A stretch of 64,000 nucleotides of DNA from contig NZ_QMBQ01000008.1 of the NCBI RefSeq assembly GCF_003289965.1, forward strand, positions 62,001 to 126,000, read 5' to 3'. This document shows positions 17,499 to 26,636 of this stretch, piece after piece (position 1 is the stretch's first letter; each line of letters opens with the position of its first letter). Both the position numbers and the translations under genes were made by a program. Origin of the DNA: Mesorhizobium atlanticum (lineage in GTDB: Bacteria; Pseudomonadota; Alphaproteobacteria; Rhizobiales; Rhizobiaceae). The notes under the pieces are model-generated. The model was not told where the DNA came from. It made no database searches and worked only from the letters and a program-made list of their open reading frames with translations.

Positions 17499-17513
17499 TG
17501 CGCAAATTGTGCA
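17499..17513. promoter_or_regulatory. candidate Lrp/AsnC operator between hpd and its regulator
   Basis: TGCGCAAATTGTGCA is palindromic at 14 of its 15 positions around a central A, with one mismatched pair. It lies 18 bases before the regulator ATG in the divergent region. Lrp-family proteins commonly autoregulate through such sites and control the divergent gene. Confidence 0.5.
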
Positions 17514-17530
17514 TGATTGGAGGATTAAGG

Positions 17531-17998
17531 ATGGATGATGCGCGCCTGGACCAATTTGACCGCAAGATAATGGCGCTTCTGCAGGACGATGCGCGATACA
17601 CCAACAACGACCTTTCGGAGCGCGTGAACCTCTCGCCCTCGCAATGCTCGCGCCGCCGCCAGCGGTTGGAGGACGATGGCTACATCAAGGGCTATCGCGC
17701 CGTGCTCGACCGCGATCGTCTCGGCTTTTCGCTGGTCAACGTCATCTCGGTGACCTTGGCCACCCACAACCGCGACAATGCCCGCCGCTTCGGCGAGCTG
17801 GTGGCACGGCTGCCCGAGGTGCAGGAGGCGCACGCGCTGACCGGTGAGATGGATTATATCCTGAAGGTGGTGACGCCCGACCTCAAATCCCTGTCGGAGT
17901 TCGTCAACGGCGTTCTGCTACCGCACGAATCCGTGCAGCACGTGAAGACGGCGATCGTGCTGGAGACGCTGAAGGAAACCGGCGCGCTGCCGATTTAA
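17531..17998 (+). CDS. Lrp/AsnC-family transcriptional regulator
   Basis: A 155-residue regulator with an N-terminal helix-turn-helix (DLSERVNLSPSQCSRRRQRLEDDGYIKGY) and the C-terminal RAM ligand domain. ATG at 17531 follows GGAGGATTAAGG. Being divergent from hpd, it most probably senses tyrosine, phenylalanine or the keto acid and controls hpd, as known for similar Lrp proteins next to hpd genes. A strong terminator hairpin follows its stop. Confidence 0.88.
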   Translation: MDDARLDQFDRKIMALLQDDARYTNNDLSERVNLSPSQCSRRRQRLEDDGYIKGYRAVLDRDRLGFSLVNVISVTLATHNRDNARRFGELVARLPEVQEAHALTGEMDYILKVVTPDLKSLSEFVNGVLLPHESVQHVKTAIVLETLKETGALPI

Positions 17999-18053
17999 AG
18001 TGTGCTGAGATTCAGGTGCGGCCGGCCTGACCAGAATCTCAGCGCACTTTCTT
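17997..18053. terminator. rho-independent terminator between convergent genes
   Basis: AAAGTGTGCTGAGATTC (17997-18013) pairs with GAATCTCAGCGCACTTT (18034-18050), a 17-base stem with one G-T pair, followed by TTTCTT. It starts inside the regulator's stop codon and lies before the convergent end of the gene at 18063, so it can serve both directions. Confidence 0.8.
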
Positions 18054-18062
18054 GGCAAATCG

Positions 18063-18401
18063 TCAGCCGCGCTGCTGTTGGATCAGCCCGTAAAGGTTGG
18101 TGCAGCGCGCGCCGGAGCGGCAATAAGCGAACACCGGACCTTCGAGCTCGTCGAGCGCGGCGGCCTGGTCCTCGACATTGTCCATGGTGATCTGGCCGCT
18201 GATGACCGGAATGTAACGGAAGGCGAGGCCTGCCGTCTCGGCCGCGGCCTGAACGCTCTCGGCCGAGGGCTGGCCCGGCTGCTCGTCATCCGGCCGGTTG
18301 CAGATCACGCTCTTGAAGCCGGCATCCTTGATGGCCGCGATGTCCTCCGGCTGGATCTGGCCGGAAACCGAATAGTCGTCGCTGATCTGGCGGTATTCCA
18401 T
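18063..18401 (-). CDS. TIGR01244-family phosphatase-like protein (beta-lactamase hydrolase-like, DUF442)
   Basis: A 112-residue protein of the DSP-like fold. It opens with YRQISDDYSVSGQIQPEDI and holds a phosphatase-type loop YCRSGARCTN near the end (Cys-x5-Arg type). In many proteobacteria this domain stands beside or fused to a persulfide-handling metallo-beta-lactamase; no such partner is adjacent here, although an MBL gene is 4 kb away. ATG at 18401 gives the family N-terminus. Confidence 0.78.
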   Translation of the reverse strand: MEYRQISDDYSVSGQIQPEDIAAIKDAGFKSVICNRPDDEQPGQPSAESVQAAAETAGLAFRYIPVISGQITMDNVEDQAAALDELEGPVFAYCRSGARCTNLYGLIQQQRG

Positions 18402-18530
18402 GGTGATGACCTCGTAAACGCTGGATGCCGATTGGCTCTCGCGGAGTCTTGCCATTCCCTTCGATGGCCGACAATCCGCGCGGACAGGATTCCTCCCTCG
18501 CAGATAGGACATTTTCGCCGCGAAATCCAA

Positions 18531-19730
18531 CTACGCTGACCATCGGGGGAATGGGTCAGGCAGCCCGCGCCACAATGCGGGCTGGAAGGTCGTGGTCTCC
18601 ACCAGGCAATCATCGAGCTCGGCTCGGATGCGCGCTTCGTTCATCGGCTCGCAACCGATGAAGACCAGCTCTTGCCGCCGGTCGCCCCAGACGGGATCGA
18701 GATAAGAGCGCATGCTTTCGCGCCATTCGGCATGGTCGGGCCACCGGGCAGGGGGCACGGAAGCCCACCAGCGTCCCCTTTTTTCCGTGCGCACCAGCGC
18801 GCCGGCCTGGCTCAGTTCGCCCGCATGGTCCGGGCGGGTGGCCAGCCAGAAGAAGCCCTTGGCGCGCACGACACCCGGCCAGGCACGGTTGACGAATTCC
18901 TGGAAGCTGGCCGGCTCGAACGGTTTCCGCGCCCGGTAGACAAAGGAGCGGATGCCGTATTCTTCTGTCTCGGGGATGTGATCGCGAAATCCGTTAAGCT
19001 CCTTGAACCAGAGCGGGTTCTGCTGTGCTTTCTCGAAATCGAAGCGACCGGTAGCCAGCACTTTGTCGAGAGGCACCTTGCCGAAATCGGCCTCCACGAT
19101 CTCGGCATCGGGATTGAGCGCCCGCACGATGAGGCGCGCCGTGTCCCGCTGATGCGTGCTTGCCGCGCTGATCTTGTTCAGCACGACGACGTCGGCGAAC
19201 TCGATCTGTTCGACCAGCAGATCGACCAGGGCGCGGTTGTCGCCCTCGCCGAGCGACTGGCCGCGCTGGCGTAGGAAATCGGTGGAAGAATAATCCTTGA
19301 GCAGGTTGAGCGCATCCACCACCGTCACCATCGTGTCGAGGCGGGCGACGTCGGAAAGGCTGAGGCCATTCTCGTCACGGAAGTCGAAGGTCGCCGCGAC
19401 CGGCAGCGGTTCCGAAATGCCCGTGGATTCGATCAGGAGGTAGTCGAAGCGTCCCTGGGCAGCAAGCGCGCGCACCTCCGTCAGCAGGTCGTCGCGCAGC
19501 GTGCAGCAGATGCAGCCGTTGGACATCTCAACCAGCTTTTCGTCCGTCCGCGAAAGGTTTGCGCCATCGCGCACCAGTTCCGCATCGACATTGATCTCGC
19601 TCATGTCATTGACGATGACGGCGACGCGCCGGCCTTCGCGGTTCGTCAATATGTGATTGAGCAACGTGGTTTTGCCGGCTCCGAGGAAACCGGAGAGCAC
19701 GGTGACGGGCAAGCGGTCGAAATTAAGCAT
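18531..19730 (-). CDS. CobW/COG0523-family GTPase, zinc-responsive metallochaperone
   Basis: A 399-residue G3E GTPase. Walker A is GFLGAGKTT (14-22), the family metal motif is GCICC (72-76), and the CobW C-terminal domain is present (RSFVYRARKPFEP...). A Zur-like box at 19759-19776 sits just before the gene, and a zinc-type ABC importer lies upstream in the same direction, so it is probably one of the zinc-regulated COG0523 proteins rather than a cobalamin CobW. ATG at 19730 follows AAAGGAC. Such proteins are thought to deliver zinc to client enzymes during shortage. Confidence 0.87.
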   Translation of the reverse strand: MLNFDRLPVTVLSGFLGAGKTTLLNHILTNREGRRVAVIVNDMSEINVDAELVRDGANLSRTDEKLVEMSNGCICCTLRDDLLTEVRALAAQGRFDYLLIESTGISEPLPVAATFDFRDENGLSLSDVARLDTMVTVVDALNLLKDYSSTDFLRQRGQSLGEGDNRALVDLLVEQIEFADVVVLNKISAASTHQRDTARLIVRALNPDAEIVEADFGKVPLDKVLATGRFDFEKAQQNPLWFKELNGFRDHIPETEEYGIRSFVYRARKPFEPASFQEFVNRAWPGVVRAKGFFWLATRPDHAGELSQAGALVRTEKRGRWWASVPPARWPDHAEWRESMRSYLDPVWGDRRQELVFIGCEPMNEARIRAELDDCLVETTTFQPALWRGLPDPFPRWSA

Positions 19731-19758
19731 TTGCGACAGGGTCCTTTCAGTAAGCTTG

Positions 19759-19776
19759 GTTATGTTATAAAATAAC
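19759..19776. promoter_or_regulatory. putative Zur box of the COG0523 gene
   Basis: GTTATGTTATAAAATAAC is palindromic at 16 of 18 bases and matches the alphaproteobacterial Zur pattern (core ATGTTATAA). It lies 29 bases before the GTPase start codon, where a repressor would block transcription. A related site precedes the ABC importer operon. Confidence 0.7.
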
Positions 19777-19789
19777 AAACCACGGCAAG

Positions 19790-19815
19790 AAAAAGGCGGA
19801 GATAGGGCTCCGCCT
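19790..19815 (-). terminator. rho-independent terminator of the zinc-type importer operon
   Basis: GGCGGAG (19795-19801) and CTCCGCC (19808-19814) form a 7-base stem with a 6-base loop, flanked by A-runs; on the minus strand the stem is followed by TTTTT. It lies just after the binding-protein stop and before the Zur box of the next gene, so the GTPase gene is likely a separate transcript. Confidence 0.8.
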
Positions 19816-19831
19816 TTCAGAACTGCTCTCC

Positions 19832-20770
19832 TCAACTGCCGAGGATCGCGCCTTTGATCTTGGTGATGTTGTTTTGCATCAAGTCGATATAGGTCGAGGC
19901 CGGGCCGCCGGGCTGCGAGAGCGCGTCCGAATAAAGCGTGCCACCCACCTTGATGCCGGTCTCGCTCGAGATTTGCTCGATGAGGCGCGGGTTGGTGATG
20001 TTCTCGATGAAGATGGCCGCAGCCTTGTCCTGCTTCACTTGGCTGACCAGCTTGGCGACATCGGAGGCTGAAGGCTCCGATTCCGTCGACACACCTTCCG
20101 GGGCCAGGAAAGTCAGGCCGTATTCGTGCTCGAAATAGCCGAAGGCGTCATGCGAGGTGATGACGACGCGTTTCTCTTGCGGGATCGACTGGATCGCCGC
20201 CTTCACTTCGCCTTCGAGTGCATCGAGCTTGGTGGTGTAGGCGGCGGCGTTGGCCTTGTAGTTGTCGCAGCCTTGGCTGTCGGCCGCGCAGAAGGCATCG
20301 GCGATGTTCTTCACATAGATCTTGGCGTTGGCGATCGACTGGAAGGCGTGCGGGTCGGTGGCCGTCTTGCCGCCGCCGGTATCGGCGCCTTCGGCCGCGT
20401 CGGCCTCGGCGAATTCCGGCTTGAAGTCGATCGGCGTGACGCCCTTGGTCAGCGTCACGATCGCGGCCTTGGTGGCGCTGGCGTCGACCAGGCGCTGCAG
20501 GAAGCCTTCGAAATGCAGGCCGTTGACCAGCACCACATCGGCTTTGGCCATCGCCACCGCGTCGGCTGGGCTCGGCTCATAGACATGCGTGTCGCCGTCC
20601 GGCCCGACGATGGTGGTGATGTTGACCCGGTCGCCGCCGACATTCTTGGCGAAATCGGCAATGATGGTGAAGCTCGCCACGACCTTGAGCGGCGCCGCGA
20701 AGGCGGAAGAGGTTGCGAAAGTTAATGTTATAACGCTCATTGCCAGGGCGGCGCGGAAGGATTTCAGCAT
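19832..20770 (-). CDS. metal (zinc-type) ABC transporter substrate-binding protein, ZnuA/TroA family
   Basis: A 312-residue periplasmic binding protein. A signal peptide (to about SAFA-A, residue 28) precedes APLKVVASFTIIADFAKNVGG, the standard start of cluster A-I metal receptors. Likely metal ligands are the histidines in GDTHVYEPSPAD, TDPHAFQS and TSHDAFGYF. The loop where many ZnuA proteins carry a His-rich stretch is acidic and Gly-rich here (EADAAEGADTGGG). ATG at 20770 starts the signal peptide. It is third in the operon ATPase-permease-receptor. Zinc is favoured over manganese because of the Zur-like boxes. Confidence 0.88.
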   Translation of the reverse strand: MLKSFRAALAMSVITLTFATSSAFAAPLKVVASFTIIADFAKNVGGDRVNITTIVGPDGDTHVYEPSPADAVAMAKADVVLVNGLHFEGFLQRLVDASATKAAIVTLTKGVTPIDFKPEFAEADAAEGADTGGGKTATDPHAFQSIANAKIYVKNIADAFCAADSQGCDNYKANAAAYTTKLDALEGEVKAAIQSIPQEKRVVITSHDAFGYFEHEYGLTFLAPEGVSTESEPSASDVAKLVSQVKQDKAAAIFIENITNPRLIEQISSETGIKVGGTLYSDALSQPGGPASTYIDLMQNNITKIKGAILGS

Positions 20771-20799
20771 CTGGGACAGTCTCCTTGCTTGGGATGGGG

Positions 20800-21678
20800 T
20801 CAGGCGGTGCGGTGCCGGTGATGAACGATGCGCGCGCGCAGCACGCCGCGCGTGCCGAACAGGATCGAGCAGAAATAGACGACGCCGGCCGAAAGGATGA
20901 TCGCCGGGCCGGATGGCAGCGAGGCGTGGTAGGACAAAAGCAGTCCTGCAATGCACGAGGCAAAGCCGATCAGCACGGCGAGCACGCACATCGGTTCCAC
21001 GCGCACAGTCCAGAAGCGAGCGGCGGCGGCAGGCAGCATCATCAGCCCGACCGAGAGCAGCGTGCCCAGGGCCTGGAAGCCGCCGACGAGGTTGAGCACG
21101 ACGAGGCCCAGGAAGATGAAATGTACCGGGCTGCCCATGCGGCTCACCGAGCGCAGGAACAGCGGATCGAGGCATTCGGCGACCAGCGCGCGCCAGAAGA
21201 TGGCGAGGCAGGCAAGCGTCACCGCCACGATGCCGCCGATCAGGATCAGCGCCTCATTGTTGAGCGCGAGCACCGTACCGAACAGCACATGCATGAGGTC
21301 GACGCTGGAGCCGCGGATCGACACCATCAGCACGCCGACGGCCAGCGAGATCAGATAGAAGGCCGCCATCGAGGCGTCTTCGCGCTGGATGGTGAAGCGC
21401 GAGACGGCGCCCGCACCAAGCGCGACGATGATGCCGGCGATCAGCCCGCCGACCGTCATCGGCAGGATCTCGAGCCCATAGAGCAGGAAGCCGGCGGCGG
21501 CCCCCGGCAGGATGGCATGCGCCATGGCGTCGCCCGACAGGCTCATGCGCCTGAGCATCAGGAAGACGCCGATCGGGCAGGCGCCGAGCGACAGCATCAG
21601 CGAGCCGAACAAAGCCCGCTGCATGAAGGCGAAATCGGCAAAGGGCGCGACGAGCAGGCCGTAGAGGAATTCCATCAC
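20800..21678 (-). CDS. metal ABC transporter permease (ZnuB/TroC type)
   Basis: A 292-residue ABC-3 family permease with about eight membrane segments; SLGACPIGVFLMLRRMSLSGDAMAHAILPGAA is the typical family region. The first ATG overlaps the ATPase stop by four bases and a second ATG follows directly. It forms the channel of the zinc-type importer and is followed after 29 bases by the receptor gene. Confidence 0.9.
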   Translation of the reverse strand: MMEFLYGLLVAPFADFAFMQRALFGSLMLSLGACPIGVFLMLRRMSLSGDAMAHAILPGAAAGFLLYGLEILPMTVGGLIAGIIVALGAGAVSRFTIQREDASMAAFYLISLAVGVLMVSIRGSSVDLMHVLFGTVLALNNEALILIGGIVAVTLACLAIFWRALVAECLDPLFLRSVSRMGSPVHFIFLGLVVLNLVGGFQALGTLLSVGLMMLPAAAARFWTVRVEPMCVLAVLIGFASCIAGLLLSYHASLPSGPAIILSAGVVYFCSILFGTRGVLRARIVHHRHRTA

Positions 21679-22493
21679 GCCGCCCTCGGTCCGGAGCCGT
21701 GCCGGTGGTCATGCCCATGATCGTGATGGTCGTGATCATGGTCATGAGTATGATCATGCTCACTCGGCTCGCACCACGGCGCGTTCTCCTCCCACGCCTC
21801 ATGGAAGCGCCTTGCCTTGAGCAGATTTTCGGGCCGCAGCGTCTCCCGGGTCTCGCCCCAAGCGACCGGCTGGCGAGCGAGCAGCAGCGTCTCGGGGAAA
21901 TTCTGCCGCACCAGATCGAGGTCGTGCACGACGACCATGATCGTGCGCTCTTCGCCATGCCACCGCTTTATCAACTGGATGAGGTCGCCGACGGTCTTGG
22001 CGTCGACCGCATTGAAGGGCTCGTCGAGCAGGATGAGGTCGGCATCCTGCAGCAGCACGCGCGCAAACAGCGTGCGCTGCAACTGGCCGCCGGACAGCGT
22101 ATCGATCGGACGCTTCTCGAAGCCGCCGAGACCAACCGCCATCAGCGCCTTGCTGACGGATTCGCGGTCTTCTTTAGTGTAGCGCCCGAGCATGCCGCGC
22201 TTCGGCCACAGCCCGAGCGATACCAGGTCGACAACGCGCGCGGGAAAGGAGCGGTCGAGTTCCGACTGCTGCGGCAGATAGGCTGTGCGGACGCCCGGCA
22301 TACGGACCACCGCGCCTTCCATCGGCTTAAGCACGCCGACGATGCCCTTCATCAGCGTCGACTTGCCCGAACCGTTGGCGCCGACCACCGCGGTCAGTGA
22401 GCCTTTGCGGACAATGCCGTTGAGATGATGGATCGCCGGATGGCTGCCATAGCCGAGCGTCAGGTCGCGGAAGGTCAGGCAGGCATTGGTCAT
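21675..22493 (-). CDS. metal ABC transporter ATP-binding protein with His-rich C-terminus
   Basis: A 272-residue ATPase of the ZnuC/TroB type. Walker A is VGANGSGKST, the signature is LSGGQLQR and Walker B is LILLDEP. The last 25 or so residues form a tail with eleven histidines alternating with aspartate (HDHTHDHDHDHHDHG...), a likely cytoplasmic zinc-binding element. ATG at 22493 starts MTNACLTF; an upstream ATG at 22556 would place the Zur-like box inside the coding region, so the later start is preferred. It is the first gene of the operon. Confidence 0.88.
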   Translation of the reverse strand: MTNACLTFRDLTLGYGSHPAIHHLNGIVRKGSLTAVVGANGSGKSTLMKGIVGVLKPMEGAVVRMPGVRTAYLPQQSELDRSFPARVVDLVSLGLWPKRGMLGRYTKEDRESVSKALMAVGLGGFEKRPIDTLSGGQLQRTLFARVLLQDADLILLDEPFNAVDAKTVGDLIQLIKRWHGEERTIMVVVHDLDLVRQNFPETLLLARQPVAWGETRETLRPENLLKARRFHEAWEENAPWCEPSEHDHTHDHDHDHHDHGHDHRHGSGPRAA

Positions 22494-22525
22494 CAGGCGT
22501 CGGTCCGCGAAATCGAGTGTGTTGT

Positions 22526-22553
22526 CGATATGTGATGTTATTACATTAGTCAA
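22526..22553 (-). promoter_or_regulatory. putative Zur-controlled promoter of the metal importer
   Basis: On the minus strand, TTGACT (complement of 22548-22553) and TATCGA are spaced by 17 bases. The spacer contains the near-palindrome GTGATGTTATTACATTA (plus strand, about 22532-22548), which shares the ATGTTAT core with the box at 19759-19776. The position is right for Zur repression. Confidence 0.6.
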
Positions 22554-22716
22554 CACGCCGCCCGGGCGGAATTGTGTCGTGACCGGTCAACTCGCCGTGT
22601 AGGCGGAAGGGCAGGCACCGGACAATTGGCTCAATTGGTTTCGCCTCCGCCGGCCTTGCCCGAAGCCGGCATGGACTCTAAACAGGCGCGACTCTGAAAA
22701 GGAAGGAACCTTGCAA

Positions 22717-23061
22717 ATGAGCATTCGTCGCATCGATGTCGGCCCGCGCATGAGCCAGATCGTCATTCACGGCAACACCGTCTATCTGGCCGGCCAGGTT
22801 GGCCAGCCCGGCGGTAACGTCGCGTCCCAGACGCGCGACATCCTGAAGACCATCGACGAATTGCTGGCCAAGGCCGGCACCGACAAGACCAAGATCGTGC
22901 AGGCGATCATCTGGTTGGCCGACATGGGCACCTTCGCCGAGATGAACTCGGAATGGGACAAATGGGTGCCGCAGGGCCACACCCCGGCCCGCGCCACCGG
23001 CGAAGCCAAGCTGGCCACGCCGGACTATCTGGTCGAGATCATCGTGACGGCGGCCATCTGA
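22717..23061 (+). CDS. RidA/YjgF-family protein
   Basis: A 114-residue member of the Rid family, which hydrolyses reactive enamine/imine intermediates of amino acid metabolism. The arginine characteristic of active members is R92 in the ARAT motif. ATG at 22717 follows AAGGAAGGAA; a TTG two codons upstream is less likely. The neighbourhood (hut genes) is consistent with amino acid catabolism, though the Rid subgroup is not certain. Confidence 0.88.
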   Translation: MSIRRIDVGPRMSQIVIHGNTVYLAGQVGQPGGNVASQTRDILKTIDELLAKAGTDKTKIVQAIIWLADMGTFAEMNSEWDKWVPQGHTPARATGEAKLATPDYLVEIIVTAAI

Positions 23062-23064
23062 GCC

Positions 23065-23202
23065 GTCACTCCCCCTCATCCTGCCGCTTCGCGGCCACCT
23101 TCTCCCCGGTGGGGAGAAGAGATTTGCGCCGGCGCTGACCGACTCCTCTCCCCTTGGGGAGAGGTCAGCCGAGCGAAGCGGAGGCTGGTGAGGGGGAGTC
23201 AC
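23065..23202. repeat. intergenic inverted-repeat element between ridA and hutC
   Basis: The left arm GTCACTCCCCCTCAT...CTTCTCCCC (about 23065-23118) is matched by the right arm, which ends GGTGAGGGGGAGTCAC (about 23145-23202). The inner parts carry the GGGGAGAAG and CTTCGC modules seen in the other repeats of the window. The right arm includes the last codon and stop of the convergent hutC. Confidence 0.75.
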
Positions 23203-23945
23203 CCCTGCGACGGGGTAAACCTTGCCACCAGCGTGTGGCTCTCGGCCGGATAGATAAACCGCACATGCGTCACCGGGTGCTCGGCGCTCCAGGTGCGGCG
23301 CTCGACCACCAGGCAGGGCGCGCTCGCCTCGATGTCGAGCGCATCGGCGATCGCGTCGTCAGCGGCCATGGCGCGAATGCGGTGCTCGGCTTCGCTCCAC
23401 GGCACGCGGCCGATAAGCCAGGGGCCGGGCGCGATGTCGAGAAATTCCTCCTCACCGGCCTCGGCCACCGCTGAAAGATTGATCAGCCGTTTCTCCAGCG
23501 CGAACGGCCGTTCGCCGGCAAAATGCAGGCTCTCCAGCGCAAGCACCTGACCCGGCGCGGAAAGCCCGAGCAGCGCGCGGTCCTCGGCGCTGCTGCGCCG
23601 CTTGACGCGCCCTAGCCGCTCATAGCGATAGGGCAGGCCGAGCGCTTCGACTTCGATCCTGATGTCGTGCAGTTCGAGCACCGCCGCCTGCGACTGCGGC
23701 TGGCGCACGAAACTGCCGGAACGGCGGCGCCGTTCGATCAGCCCGGCCTTGGCAAGCTGCGACAGCGCCTTGTTCACCGTCATGCGCGAGCAATTGTATT
23801 GAGCCGTCAACTCGTGCTCGAAGGGAATGCGATGTCCGGGCGCCCAGGCGCCTGACAGGATCTTCTCGCGGATGTCGGACAGGATGCGCTGGTGCAGCGA
23901 GAGGCTCTCGCCGCCCTCGATATCATCTGTCTCGACCAAGCTCAT
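23199..23945 (-). CDS. hutC: histidine utilisation repressor
   Basis: A 248-residue GntR/UTRA regulator. The winged helix IPFEHELTAQYNCSRMTVNKALSQLAKAGLIERRRRSGSFV is a close HutC type, and the UTRA domain ends HTLVARFTPSQG. In characterised bacteria HutC represses the hut genes and is released by urocanate. It lies directly after hutF (8-base gap) in the same direction, and the operator at 25365-25378 lies before hutF. ATG at 23945 is chosen over an open upstream extension without similarity. Confidence 0.92.
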   Translation of the reverse strand: MSLVETDDIEGGESLSLHQRILSDIREKILSGAWAPGHRIPFEHELTAQYNCSRMTVNKALSQLAKAGLIERRRRSGSFVRQPQSQAAVLELHDIRIEVEALGLPYRYERLGRVKRRSSAEDRALLGLSAPGQVLALESLHFAGERPFALEKRLINLSAVAEAGEEEFLDIAPGPWLIGRVPWSEAEHRIRAMAADDAIADALDIEASAPCLVVERRTWSAEHPVTHVRFIYPAESHTLVARFTPSQG

Positions 23946-23953
23946 TGAACGGT

Positions 23954-25342
<1,389 letters not shown>

Positions 25343-25364
25343 TACCACTTGCGTCGCGTTTCAA

Positions 25365-25378
25365 TATGTATATACATA
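25365..25378. promoter_or_regulatory. HutC operator in the divergent hutF-hutI promoter region
   Basis: TATGTATATACATA is a perfect 14-base palindrome in the middle of the 61-base gap between hutF and hutI. It contains TGTATATACA, the core known for HutC sites. One bound repressor could block both divergent promoters. Confidence 0.85.
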
Positions 25379-25403
25379 ATCGCCATCCAAGCAAACGGAA
25401 AAG

Positions 25404-26636
25404 ATGATGGGTGGAGCAAACGGGAAGAGCGGCCATCGGGTCTGGCGCAATGCGCGCCTGGCGACCATGGCCGATGGCGCGGCCGGTCTCGGCGCCGTCG
25501 AGAAGGGCGCGGTCGTCGCGCGCGACGGGCTCATTGTTTATGCCGGTCCCGAGGCAGATATGCCGACCGCGGCTGGGCAGGGCGCCGAAATCGTCGATTG
25601 CCAGGGCCGCTGGATCACGCCCGGCCTGATCGATTGCCACACCCATCTCGTCTATGCGGGAAACCGCGCCAACGAGTTCGAGATGCGTCTGGCGGGCGCC
25701 ACTTATGAAGAAGTGGCGCGCGCTGGCGGTGGCATCGTCTCCTCGGTCAAGTCGCTGCGCGCCGCCAGCGAGGACGAGCTTGTAGCTGAGACGCTGCCGC
25801 GCCTCGACGCGCTGCTCGCCGAAGGTGTCACCACCGTCGAGGTGAAGTCCGGCTACGGCCTCGATGCCGACAACGAGAAAAAATCGCTTCGCGCCGCCCG
25901 CCGCCTGACTGACGAGCGCCCCGTCACGGTTCGTACGACTTGCCTTGCGGCGCATGCGCTGCCGCCGGAAGCCAAGGGCGACAAGGACGCCTTTATCGAT
26001 CTCGTCGCCGATACCATCCTGCCGCAGGTCGCCGCCGAAAAGCTCGCCGACGCCGTCGACGGTTTTTGCGAGGGCATTGCCTTTTCGCCGGAGCAGATGG
26101 CGCGCGTCTTCGACAAGGCCAAGGCGCTCGGCCTGCCGGTGAAACTCCACGCCGACCAGCTTTCCAATCTGCATGGCGCAGCCCTTGCCGCCCGCTATGG
26201 CGCGCTGTCGGCCGACCATCTTGAATATACGGACGAGGAGGGCGCAGCGGCGATGGCCAAGGCCGGCACCGTGGCGACAATCCTGCCCGGCGCTTACTAC
26301 TTCATCCGCGAGACGAAGAAGCCGCCGGTCGATCTGTTCCGCCGGCACGGCGTGAAAATGGCGGTCGCCACCGACAGCAATCCCGGCACCTCGCCGCTCA
26401 CCTCGCTGCTGCTCACCATGAACATGGCCGCGACGCTCTTCGGCATGACCGTCGACGAATGCCTCGCCGGCGTCACCCGCGAAGCCGCGCGTGCGCTGGG
26501 GCTCCTCGACAAGACCGGTACTTTGGAAGCCGGTAAATCGGCCGACCTTGCGATCTGGGACATCGCGCGCCCGGCCGAACTCGTCTACCGCATGGGCTTC
26601 AACCCGCTCCATGCCCGCATCTGGAGAGGACAATGA
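25404..26636 (+). CDS. hutI: imidazolonepropionase
   Basis: A 410-residue amidohydrolase that opens imidazolone-5-propionate to formimidoylglutamate (third step). The metal site HTH is in IDCHTHLVYAGNR, and further ligands are in LHADQLS and ATDSNPGTSP. ATG at 25404 is followed immediately by another ATG. It is the first gene of the plus-strand operon hutI-H-G-U(-D); its stop overlaps hutH by four bases. Confidence 0.95.
   Translation: MMGGANGKSGHRVWRNARLATMADGAAGLGAVEKGAVVARDGLIVYAGPEADMPTAAGQGAEIVDCQGRWITPGLIDCHTHLVYAGNRANEFEMRLAGATYEEVARAGGGIVSSVKSLRAASEDELVAETLPRLDALLAEGVTTVEVKSGYGLDADNEKKSLRAARRLTDERPVTVRTTCLAAHALPPEAKGDKDAFIDLVADTILPQVAAEKLADAVDGFCEGIAFSPEQMARVFDKAKALGLPVKLHADQLSNLHGAALAARYGALSADHLEYTDEEGAAAMAKAGTVATILPGAYYFIRETKKPPVDLFRRHGVKMAVATDSNPGTSPLTSLLLTMNMAATLFGMTVDECLAGVTREAARALGLLDKTGTLEAGKSADLAIWDIARPAELVYRMGFNPLHARIWRGQ

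Noticed and set aside
20721..20740. Zur-like motif inside the receptor signal-peptide codons as a separate promoter
   Set aside because: It is only half symmetrical and lies in coding sequence; kept as an observation, not as a feature.
21700..21770. Short tandem repeat resembling a CRISPR or microsatellite
   Set aside because: It is the His/Asp codon run of the ATPase tail.
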